Source: GCA-002715885 sp045561575
GTDB taxonomy: Bacteria; Bacteroidota; Bacteroidia; Flavobacteriales; BACL11
Assembly: GCA_045561575.1 (NCBI GenBank)
Contig: JBJKXM010000072.1
Location: 1 to 62,219, forward strand
Length of the DNA stretch: 62,219 nt
Direction: 5' to 3'
Positions 55,461 through 62,219 of this stretch are shown here, piece by piece. The notes beneath the pieces were generated by a model. It was not told where the DNA came from, searched no databases, and saw only the letters and a list, made by a program, of their open reading frames with translations. Each line of letters opens with the position of its first letter. Within the stretch, counting starts at the first letter, position 1. A program made the translations under genes and the position numbers.

Positions 55461-55796
55461 TTATTCATCAGCATTTTCTTCTTCATCAATCTGACGAACA
55501 TAAATTTCGTCCTTCATTAACTCTTGCATGGCGATAGCCCATGGTTTTGGAAGACTTTCATAAAATTTAGAGACAGCTATTTGTTCTTGATTTTCAAAAA
55601 CTTCATCTAATTGTTCTTGATCAAGAGCAAACTCTTCAAGCTTAGTTAAAAGCTCTTCTTTCATTTTCTCATTGATTTGTTTACTTCTACTAGCCAAAAT
55701 AGAAACTGCTTTATAAATATTACCAGTTTTTTCAGTTAAATCATTAACTTCTCTAGTAATAGTTGATTTTTCTGCGCCTGTTTTTTTAAATTTCAT
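55461..55796 (-). CDS. rpoZ: RNA polymerase omega subunit (Bacteroidota type)
   Basis: A 111-residue protein matching the omega-like family of Bacteroidota. EKTGNIYKAVSILASRSKQIN corresponds to the conserved RRAxQL-type helix of omega in divergent form. The C-terminus is acidic. The position between bamD and coaBC is characteristic. The start overlaps bamD by 11 nt. Confidence 0.85.
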   Translation of the reverse strand: MKFKKTGAEKSTITREVNDLTEKTGNIYKAVSILASRSKQINEKMKEELLTKLEEFALDQEQLDEVFENQEQIAVSKFYESLPKPWAIAMQELMKDEIYVRQIDEEENADE

Positions 55797-56595
55797 CTTT
55801 GTTTAATTTTAATTGTTCAATAGTAATTTTTGTAACATCAAATATCTTTTTAGCTGATTCATTAAATTTACTTTCAGGATAATTATCAATAAACTGATTG
55901 TAATATTCAATAGTCATATCTAGTCTTTTTTGTTTTTTAGACATTATGCTATTTACTGCTAAAAAGTATGACGATTCTAGAATTAAAAAATATATTTCTT
56001 CTCTGTTTTCAACATCAGGAAAGTCAATTAATACATTATCTAATGCAATTATAGCAGCTCTGTATTCTTCAGTAGTATAGTATTGTTTTGCATTAGCAAA
56101 TGCTTTTCTAGAAAGATTTAATCTTAATTCATCCATTAATGAATTACATCTTTCAACTCTATCACTTTCAGGGTATTTATCTATAAAATCTTGAAACTTA
56201 TCAATAGCCAAAGTAGTATTTGTAGCATCAAGTGAAAATTCTGGTGCCTCTTGGTAATGACAATAAGCTACCATGTATTTACACTCTTCAACATGTTTAC
56301 TTCTTGGAAAATTAATTGTAAATCTGTTAAAAAGATATGACGCCATTAAATAATCTCCTGTAGAATAATGAGAAAAAGCAAAATAGAAAGCAATCTCTTC
56401 TGCCTTATTTGTGCCTTTAAAAATAGGAATTAGCTCATTAAAAATTGGAAGAGCTTTATTAAATTCAGCATTTTTATAATATTTTACAGCTTGACTATAT
56501 TTAAAATTGACATCATCACTTTTTAATACCTTTTGGTATTTACTACAAGACAAAACCGATGTAATCAATAAAATGTAGAATAAAAGTTGTTTCAT
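55786..56595 (-). CDS. bamD: Outer membrane assembly lipoprotein BamD
   Basis: A TPR lipoprotein of the BAM complex that inserts beta-barrel proteins. The 269 residues have a lipobox ending LSCSKYQKVL, five TPR-like helix pairs (YKNAEFNKALPIFNELI, YSTGDYLMASYLFNRF) and the family's KHVEECKYMVAYCHY. It is the first gene of the run bamD-rpoZ-coaBC-porD-recN, with a TATCTTTG box at 56610-56617. Confidence 0.92.
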   Translation of the reverse strand: MKQLLFYILLITSVLSCSKYQKVLKSDDVNFKYSQAVKYYKNAEFNKALPIFNELIPIFKGTNKAEEIAFYFAFSHYSTGDYLMASYLFNRFTINFPRSKHVEECKYMVAYCHYQEAPEFSLDATNTTLAIDKFQDFIDKYPESDRVERCNSLMDELRLNLSRKAFANAKQYYTTEEYRAAIIALDNVLIDFPDVENREEIYFLILESSYFLAVNSIMSKKQKRLDMTIEYYNQFIDNYPESKFNESAKKIFDVTKITIEQLKLNKDEI

Positions 56596-56609
56596 TAAAG
56601 AAATTTTTT

Positions 56610-56617
56610 CAAAGATA
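56610..56617 (-). promoter_or_regulatory. Promoter -7 box (TATCTTTG) for the bamD operon
   Basis: The minus-strand box lies 14 nt before the bamD start, in the 83-nt gap behind the glutathione peroxidase gene, and marks a new transcription unit. Confidence 0.5.
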
Positions 56618-56678
56618 AATTCAATAATTGGATATTCCTAAATTATTTTTATATCTAGTAAACTCGAAAAAAAAAGGA

Positions 56679-57227
56679 TTATTGTTTAATTAATGAAGTA
56701 ATTTTTGTCGATGTTGGAGGTGTCGTGGAAAGAAAATAATTAATGAGTTGTCCATTTTTATTTACTAAATACTTTTGAAAATTCCATTTTACTGAACTTT
56801 CTATTACACCATTTAAGTTTTTATTCGTTAACCATTTATATAGAGGATGCTGGTTAGATCCTTTAACATCAACTTTTTCTGTTAATGTGAATGAAACTCC
56901 AAAGTTTTTTTCACAAAATTCTCGGATTTGTTTTTCATTATTAGGCTCTTGACCACCAAATTGATTGCATGGGACACCAATTACTATTAAATTATCTTTA
57001 TTTTCAGTAAATAGCTTCTCAAGAGCTTTATACTGCCCAGTAAAGCCACAATATGAAGCAACATTTACTATTAACACATTTTTTCCTTTAAATGAACTAA
57101 AATCTATAACATCTCCATCAATTGAATTAATAGTTATATCATAGAAAGAAGTAGTATTAGAATTTGTAGAAGAAGAATTAAAAGAAAAAAATGAAAACAT
57201 TATTAGAAGAATATTAATTAACCTCAT
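56679..57227 (-). CDS. Exported glutathione peroxidase-like thiol peroxidase
   Basis: A 182-residue enzyme of the glutathione peroxidase family that reduces peroxides. An N-terminal signal peptide (about 1-20) indicates export. VASYCGFTGQYKAL carries the peroxidatic cysteine where animal enzymes have selenocysteine. IGVPCNQFGGQEP and KWNFQKYLV supply the Gln and Trp of the active site. The cysteine form probably uses thioredoxin. It overlaps dapA by 14 nt. Confidence 0.88.
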   Translation of the reverse strand: MRLINILLIMFSFFSFNSSSTNSNTTSFYDITINSIDGDVIDFSSFKGKNVLIVNVASYCGFTGQYKALEKLFTENKDNLIVIGVPCNQFGGQEPNNEKQIREFCEKNFGVSFTLTEKVDVKGSNQHPLYKWLTNKNLNGVIESSVKWNFQKYLVNKNGQLINYFLSTTPPTSTKITSLIKQ

Positions 57228-58095
57228 TTGCTAAATAAATTTTAAAATCATTAAATAATTCTCTACTAATTGGAACTAATGGAAGTCTTAAGTAGTTTTT
57301 ACAAACACCTTGCAAAGATAAGAAAGCTTTTACTCCTGAGGGGTTTCCTTCAGAATATAAATAATGATAAAGCCCATATAATTTATCATGAAGTATCTTG
57401 GCATCAGATAATTTGCCATTTAGTGCAAATTTCACAAGAGAAGAAAATTCTTCTGGATTTGACTGACCAATAACCGAAATGACTCCAGCACCTCCGTTTT
57501 GAATAATTTCAAGAGTTAAACCGTCATCTCCAGAAAGAACATCAAAATTTTTAGGTTTATTTTTCAAAATATATTTTATTTGATTTATATCACCGGAGGC
57601 TTCCTTTATGGAAATAATGTTTTTAAAATCATTAGCAAGTTGTATGGTTGTTTCTGGGCTCATATTAATACCTGTTCTTGATGGTACATTATATAGAATA
57701 ATTGGAATTGGACTAGATTTTGAAATTTCAGCATAGTGATGATAAAGCCCATTCTGAGAAGGTTTATTATAGTATGGAGTAACGCTTAAAATAGCATCAA
57801 AATCTGAAAGGTCGGTATTATTAATTTCTTTAATTAATTTATTCGTATTGTTCCCTCCTATTCCTAAAACTAACGGTAATCTTTTATTGTTTAGTTTTAC
57901 TATAAAATTAATTAACTCTTTTTTTTCAGACTCATTTATGGATGTTGCCTCTCCAGTAGTACCTAGTACAACTAAAAAATCAATTCCACCTTCAATTACT
58001 TTATTAATTAATTTATCTAAAGAAGTATAATCGATAGTTTTATCTTCATTAAATGGAGTTATCAAAGCAACTCCAGTACCAGATATTCTTTTCAT
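57214..58095 (-). CDS. dapA: 4-hydroxy-tetrahydrodipicolinate synthase
   Basis: DapA condenses pyruvate with aspartate semialdehyde on the way to diaminopimelate and lysine. The 293 residues have GTGVALITPFNED, LGTTGEATSINESE, the tyrosine in LYNVPSRTGINMS and the Schiff-base lysine in IISIKEASGD. It lies 1 nt after the DUF6913 gene in a run with ligA. Confidence 0.95.
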   Translation of the reverse strand: MKRISGTGVALITPFNEDKTIDYTSLDKLINKVIEGGIDFLVVLGTTGEATSINESEKKELINFIVKLNNKRLPLVLGIGGNNTNKLIKEINNTDLSDFDAILSVTPYYNKPSQNGLYHHYAEISKSSPIPIILYNVPSRTGINMSPETTIQLANDFKNIISIKEASGDINQIKYILKNKPKNFDVLSGDDGLTLEIIQNGGAGVISVIGQSNPEEFSSLVKFALNGKLSDAKILHDKLYGLYHYLYSEGNPSGVKAFLSLQGVCKNYLRLPLVPISRELFNDFKIYLANEVN

Positions 58096-58096
58096 G

Positions 58097-58639
58097 TTAT
58101 TTGTTAATTAATTGTAAATAGTGTTGAATTTCAGACATTAATTTTTCTAGTGATTTATCTTCTTTCAAAGAAATCATTAAATCATAAATTTCATAACCAT
58201 CTTCATGTTGACCAATTTTAAATCTTGCAACAGAACTTGCAACTAAATACTTAATTGGAATACATGAGCTATCACATAAATTAATCAAAATATCATACTC
58301 TTTTTTAATAAAATTATCAATGATATAATTTTGAGGCTTCTTATACCAATTCAAATCTTTTAAGTAAAAGAAATCGTACTGAAGTTTTGGGGTATGACAA
58401 TATGATAATTTTTTTGCATTTACGTAGCCTAGTGCTTTTACATCTTTTTTTAAATTAAAAAAATAAGAAACAAATGGTTGAATTTGATTAATCTGTTCTT
58501 CATTTGTAGCATCATATAATATTCCTATTGATTTAGCAGAATCTAGGTTGCAGACTTCTTTCTTTCTCTTGTTAGATTTTAATTGATTCTGAAATACAAT
58601 TTGACCAATTTTTGTTTTAAAATCTTCTAAATAACTCAT
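58097..58639 (-). CDS. DUF6913-type protein
   Basis: A 180-residue cytosolic protein of a family I believe is DUF6913, restricted to Bacteroidota. It begins with a basic helix and has a Rossmann-like alternation (SIGILYDATNEEQINQI, DILINLCDSSCIPIKYL, ARFKIGQHEDGYEIYDLMI). No function is known. It is locked between ligA (4-nt overlap) and dapA (1-nt gap), an arrangement that recurs in the phylum. Confidence 0.72.
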   Translation of the reverse strand: MSYLEDFKTKIGQIVFQNQLKSNKRKKEVCNLDSAKSIGILYDATNEEQINQIQPFVSYFFNLKKDVKALGYVNAKKLSYCHTPKLQYDFFYLKDLNWYKKPQNYIIDNFIKKEYDILINLCDSSCIPIKYLVASSVARFKIGQHEDGYEIYDLMISLKEDKSLEKLMSEIQHYLQLINK

Positions 58640-60624
58640 TTACTTATTTTTTCTAAAAATTGATTAATATTTATTATTTCTATATTTAGAAGATTTGCTT
58701 TTTTCAACTTGCTTGGGCCAATATTTTCTCCAGCTAAAACAAATGTAGTTTTTTTAGAAATGCTAGATAAGTTTTTACCATTATGCTTTTCAACCAACAT
58801 TTTTAGTTCCTCACGAGAATATCCTTCAAATTTTCCAGAAATGACAATATTTACATCTTTTAACAAATCGGATGAAACATTACTTTTATAATTAAACTGC
58901 AGACCATAATTTTTTAATTTATCTATTTGAATAAGATTGTCTTGATTATTAAAAAAATCAATTACACTTTTAGCAATTCTTTCTCCTATTTCGTCAATAT
59001 TTATTAATTCTTCATATGATGAGGAAATAATATTATCAATATTATTTAAGTTTTTACATAATTTTAAGGAAACAGTTTCTCCAACATATCTAATTCCTAA
59101 TCCAAATAAGACTTTCTCAAAAGGTATGGTCTTTGATTTTTCAATTCCTTCAATTACGTTACTTGCCCATTTTCTACCATCCTTCTTAAAAGGAAGTAAA
59201 TCCTCATATTTTAAAGAATAAAGATCATGAATATTTTGAATTAAATTATTATCAAATAAGAGGTCTATTGTTTTTGGTCCAAGTTCTTCAATATTCATTG
59301 CCTTTTTTGAAATAAAATGTTCAAATTTTCCTTTAATCTGAGGTAAACAATTAGAGGTATTTACACAGTAATGTTTAGCATCCTCTTCTAATCTAATTAG
59401 TTTTGAACCACATTCGGGACAATTATTAATATAATCTATAGGAATATTAAACAAGTCACGATCTTTTAGAGATACAGAAACAATCTTTGGAATAATTTCA
59501 CCACCTTTTTCAACAAAAACATAATCATTGATTTGAATTCCAAGTTTATTTATTTGATCTTCGTTATGTAAAGAAGCCCTTTTAACTAAAGTACCTGCTA
59601 ATTGAACAGGTTCTAAATCGGCTACCGGTGTAATTGCTCCAGTTCTACCAACTTGATATGTGATTCCTTTTAATTGTGTTTTGGCTTGTAGTGCTTTAAA
59701 CTTGTATGAGATGGCCCATCTTGGTGATTTTGCTGTAAAACCAAGCTTTTCTTGTAAATCAATATTATTTACCTTGATAACTAAACCATCAATTTCAAAA
59801 GGCAAATTATCTCTTTTAGAATCCCAAAGCTTAACAAAGTCAATTACATCAGCTATATTTTTACAAATTTTAGTATTTGAAGAAATTTTAAAACCCCAAT
59901 TTTTAGCATGTTGAAGGTTATCATAATGTAAATTTGAAGGTAGTTTTTCTCCAATAACATGATATAAATAGCAATCTAGGGGTCTTCTGGCAACATCAGA
60001 ACTGTCTAACATTTTTAGAGAACCTGAAGCCGTATTTCTTGGGTTAGAAAAAGATTCAAGATTTTCTTTTTCTCTCTGTATATTAAGCTCATTAAACTCC
60101 TTTAAAGGAATAAAAATCTCTCCTCTTATTTCAAAATTCGAGGGATAATCTCCTTTTAAGTTTAATGGTATAGATTTTATTGTTCTTACGTTTGAAATAA
60201 CATTGTCTCCTTTTTTTCCGTCACCTCTAGTAATTGCAGATACTAATTTTCCATTTTCATAGTTAAGACTGATAGAAACACCATCATACTTTAATTCACA
60301 TACATACTCAAAATCAGATGAAATTAATTTATTTATTCTATTGTCAAAATCTATTAAATCTTCTTCAGAATATGTGTTACCAAGAGATAACATTGGATAT
60401 TTATGATCAATAGTATCAAATCCATCAACTAAGGAAGAACCTACTCTTTGAGTTGGAGAATTAACATCAAAATGTTCAGGATATCTTTGTTCTAAATCGA
60501 TCAATTCATTTAGTAAAGAATCAAATTCAAAATCAGAAATTTCTGGTATATCTTTAACGTAATAGCAGTGATTATGGTAATCTAGTTCTGTTCTTAGTGA
60601 ATTTATGCGGTCAATATCATTCAT
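58636..60624 (-). CDS. ligA: NAD-dependent DNA ligase LigA
   Basis: LigA seals nicks in replication and repair using NAD. The 662 residues comprise the Ia and adenylation domains with the KYDG motif (CELKYDGVSISL, about residue 115), the OB fold, a four-cysteine zinc finger (CPECGSKL and CVNTSNC), the helix-hairpin-helix region and a C-terminal BRCT domain (about 585-662). All are intact. It starts directly behind the SnoaL-like gene. Confidence 0.96.
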   Translation of the reverse strand: MNDIDRINSLRTELDYHNHCYYVKDIPEISDFEFDSLLNELIDLEQRYPEHFDVNSPTQRVGSSLVDGFDTIDHKYPMLSLGNTYSEEDLIDFDNRINKLISSDFEYVCELKYDGVSISLNYENGKLVSAITRGDGKKGDNVISNVRTIKSIPLNLKGDYPSNFEIRGEIFIPLKEFNELNIQREKENLESFSNPRNTASGSLKMLDSSDVARRPLDCYLYHVIGEKLPSNLHYDNLQHAKNWGFKISSNTKICKNIADVIDFVKLWDSKRDNLPFEIDGLVIKVNNIDLQEKLGFTAKSPRWAISYKFKALQAKTQLKGITYQVGRTGAITPVADLEPVQLAGTLVKRASLHNEDQINKLGIQINDYVFVEKGGEIIPKIVSVSLKDRDLFNIPIDYINNCPECGSKLIRLEEDAKHYCVNTSNCLPQIKGKFEHFISKKAMNIEELGPKTIDLLFDNNLIQNIHDLYSLKYEDLLPFKKDGRKWASNVIEGIEKSKTIPFEKVLFGLGIRYVGETVSLKLCKNLNNIDNIISSSYEELINIDEIGERIAKSVIDFFNNQDNLIQIDKLKNYGLQFNYKSNVSSDLLKDVNIVISGKFEGYSREELKMLVEKHNGKNLSSISKKTTFVLAGENIGPSKLKKANLLNIEIININQFLEKISK

Positions 60625-61083
60625 TTATTTATGATAAGGCAAATGTGAGTCGTGTAAAATTATTTTTAAATTTCCTTGATCATCTTTTCTGTAAACAAAA
60701 GAAAATTCAACCATTATAGTTCCCTCATTATTAGTAAAAAAATAATTCCCCATAGCAATAGCTATATTATCAAAAATTTGAATACCTGAATTTTCCCATC
60801 TAACATCAGTCCAACCTTTTAGAGCAAATCCATTATCTTCAGGAAAATCATCATTATTACCAACAAAATATGAAAGAGCCCCTTCTTTTGTATTTCGAAA
60901 TTGAATATCTCTTGCTAAAGTTGGTTTAAATAATACTTTACCAGCAGAATAATCATATAATCTTTCTATATGATTAATTGCTTGAGAAATGTAGTCCAGA
61001 TTATTCTTATGATTATTTGAAATTTTAATAAGACCATCAGACCAATGTTTTTGAGCACTAAAAACCTCCTCTTCTGTTATCAT
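60625..61083 (-). CDS. SnoaL/NTF2-like protein
   Basis: A 152-residue protein with the cone-shaped NTF2-like pattern: a long helical start, KVLFKPTLARDIQFRNT, then strands GIQIFDNIAIAMGNYFFTN and MVEFSFVYRKDDQG, ending DSHLPYHK. Relatives in this phylum are sometimes labelled phosphoribosyl-AMP cyclohydrolase, but the HisI metal-binding motifs are absent. Its role is unknown. It abuts ligA. Confidence 0.7.
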   Translation of the reverse strand: MITEEEVFSAQKHWSDGLIKISNNHKNNLDYISQAINHIERLYDYSAGKVLFKPTLARDIQFRNTKEGALSYFVGNNDDFPEDNGFALKGWTDVRWENSGIQIFDNIAIAMGNYFFTNNEGTIMVEFSFVYRKDDQGNLKIILHDSHLPYHK

Positions 61084-61114
61084 AATAAATATGTTTAAGA
61101 TATATCAAAGATAA

Positions 61115-61948
61115 CTATTTAAAGACAGATTTTATAATTCTGTCCCTACCATTTATATCTTTTTTCAACTCTATATCAACAAAATTTAGATTAGATAACA
61201 GTTCTATAATTTGTTTAGAATACTTTTCATTTATTTCAAAAAATAATAAGCCATTTTTATTCAAATTATTAGTTGCAATTTTTGCAATCTCTTTATAATA
61301 AATTAATGGGTCATTATCACTTACAAATAATGCATTGTGTGGTTCGTAATCAAGAACATTTTTATTCATTAATTTTTTTTCTGATTCTAAGACATATGGA
61401 GGATTACTTACAATTAAATCATACTTTTTTGTATCAGAAAAATTAAAAACATCGCTTAACTCGAAATTTATTTCAACTGAATTAAGTATCGCATTAGATT
61501 TAGCAATTTCTAAAGCCTCTATGCTATTATCAATAGCAGTAATATTAGCGTTAGAATTTTTTGCAATAGATACAGCAATACAACCGGATCCGGTTCCGAT
61601 TTCTAGTACCGAAATAAAATCATGCAATAAAATATATTGAACAAGTTCTTCTGTTTCTCCTCTTGGAATTAATGTTGAGGAATTAACTTTAAATTTAAGA
61701 TCATAAAAATGAGCTTCGCCTAAAATATATTGAATAGGAATATTTTGTTTTATATCATTAATAATATTTTCAAAAGAAATAATATTGTCATTAGTTAATT
61801 CATGATTAGAATGAATTATACAATCTGATTTTGAATAACCTAAAATTTTTTCAATAGATAGATAAGCAAAAGATGTAACTTCCCTTCTAGAAAAATTATT
61901 TATTTCACTTAAAAATTTTGGTATGATATTAACTAATTTATTCATCAT
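61115..61948 (-). CDS. prmC: Release factor glutamine methyltransferase PrmC (HemK)
   Basis: PrmC methylates the GGQ glutamine of release factors. The C-terminal domain has motif I LEIGTGSGCIAVSIA and the catalytic NPPY in SNPPYVLES. The N-terminal helical domain includes YILGEAHFYDLKF and TLIPRGETEEL. The track of two adjacent ATG codons allows a start at 61948 (277 residues) or 61945. I favour 61945 because the TATATTTG box at 61950-61957 ends 4 nt before it. Confidence 0.93.
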   Translation of the reverse strand: MMNKLVNIIPKFLSEINNFSRREVTSFAYLSIEKILGYSKSDCIIHSNHELTNDNIISFENIINDIKQNIPIQYILGEAHFYDLKFKVNSSTLIPRGETEELVQYILLHDFISVLEIGTGSGCIAVSIAKNSNANITAIDNSIEALEIAKSNAILNSVEINFELSDVFNFSDTKKYDLIVSNPPYVLESEKKLMNKNVLDYEPHNALFVSDNDPLIYYKEIAKIATNNLNKNGLLFFEINEKYSKQIIELLSNLNFVDIELKKDINGRDRIIKSVFK

Positions 61949-62158
61949 ACAAATATATAAATAGCTATTTTTGAAAAATGAAAACTCATGAGTATTTTAT
62001 TGATAAATGTATCAGAAGCAGAAATATTTTGAAAAATAGGAGCAATGCCATCATGAATAATTGTTTGATTTATTGCTTCTTGAAAATCATTTTTTGCAAG
62101 CAACAAGAGATTTAAAGCCAAAAAGAAAAGTAAAAAGTATGATTATAGAATGTTTCAT
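61945..62158 (-). pseudogene. Possible short secreted ORF, frameshifted
   Basis: ATG 62158 opens a signal-peptide-like start (KHSIIILFTFLF) that stops after 23 codons. Removing one base from the A-run at 62120-62124 gives a 69-residue frame with a better signal peptide and NDFQEAINQTI, reaching the prmC start. A TATCTTTG box at 62179-62186 lies 20 nt upstream. The far end of this frame runs through the prmC promoter, so only the N-terminal part looks real. I do not recognise it. Confidence 0.3.
61950..61957 (-). promoter_or_regulatory. Promoter -7 box (TATATTTG) abutting prmC
   Basis: The minus-strand box ends 1 nt before the first ATG and 4 nt before the second. The second fits the spacing seen at the aroQ, DUF3817 and DUF6787 genes. 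Confidence 0.5.
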
Positions 62159-62219
62159 GGTAATAAATTTTTAAACAACAAAGATACTTCAATTTTAATA
62201 GCTTTATTAAAAACTATAT

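Noticed and set aside
60625..61083. Phosphoribosyl-AMP cyclohydrolase (HisI)
   Set aside because: Relatives sometimes carry this label, but the cysteine and histidine metal ligands of HisI are missing and the pattern is NTF2-like.
61978..62115. Rightward 45-codon ORF with a start resembling RibD (KTHEYFIDKCI) and a TATTTTTG box before it
   Set aside because: Similarity ends after about 12 residues, no HAE zinc motif or later RibD sequence follows in any frame, and the minus strand has a better promoter-ATG-signal peptide arrangement.
1..62219. CRISPR array, prophage, insertion sequence, toxin-antitoxin or defence island
   Set aside because: Reading through both strands I saw no regularly spaced repeats, transposase, phage structural genes or defence-type gene pairs. 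The window is core genome.

Overview
The window is a strongly AT-rich chromosomal segment (my impression is about 30% G+C, not computed) from a member of the Bacteroidota, most likely a marine, streamlined member of the Flavobacteriales. The evidence is as follows. Promoter -7 boxes follow the Bacteroidota form TAnnTTTG. There are no Shine-Dalgarno sequences. It carries type IX secretion and gliding genes (porD, gldF, gldG and a cargo protein with a C-terminal sorting tail). It also carries families typical of the phylum, such as the DUF4835, DUF6787, DUF6913 and START-like proteins and the bamD-rpoZ-coaBC-porD-recN run. I see no prophage, insertion sequence, integron, CRISPR array or rRNA. 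This is core genome with very tight gene packing.

Layout. 1-10150: the 3' part of a topoisomerase IV subunit A gene, a type IX secreted protein overlapped by an alpha/beta hydrolase gene, then a leftward block (START-like protein, LptF/G permease, ribBA, tsaD) and a rightward membrane methyltransferase. 10200-21230: tRNA-Met, gcvT-comB, a leftward block (SAM hydrolase, gldF, gldG, DUF4340 protein, dnaN), and rightward phoH-purC-glycosyltransferase-rsmG. 21228-26650: mostly leftward membrane and envelope genes plus xerD, with aroQ divergent. 26749-28105: tRNA-Ser, an orphan lipoprotein, a DUF3817 protein and tRNA-Arg. 28168-36396: ribH and a TPR protein, recF with a DciA-like gene, ndk, a DHH phosphoesterase, a two-domain peptidyl-prolyl isomerase and nrdB-nrdA. 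36393-44604: a leftward group of three zinc peptidases (M32, HExxHxxGxxH, M16) and a TPR protein. 44696-50056: gyrA diverging from clpC. 50059-62158: leftward envelope and housekeeping genes: bamD, rpoZ, coaBC, porD, recN, fabI and a methyltransferase, preceded by prmC, a SnoaL-like gene, ligA, a DUF6913 gene, dapA and a glutathione peroxidase.

Main observations. (1) Five recognisable genes (gldF, gldG, the M32 peptidase, the M16 peptidase and clpC) are broken by small frameshifts, six events in all. Most are a single surplus base, and each is repaired by a one-base change (M32 by a net one-base change). A short secreted ORF near the right end may be a seventh case. This points to consensus errors or to very recent decay. 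(2) In four genes (aroQ, DUF3817, DUF6787, and prmC from its second ATG) a TAnnTTTG box ends exactly 4 nt before the start codon, which predicts leaderless mRNAs. (3) nrdB has an unusually long leader with a nested RNA fold that competes with a weak terminator-like hairpin. (4) Two pairs of converging genes end inside a shared palindrome that carries both stop codons. I found no clearly new multi-gene system. The strongest candidates for new biology are the nrdB leader and the leaderless promoter geometry.
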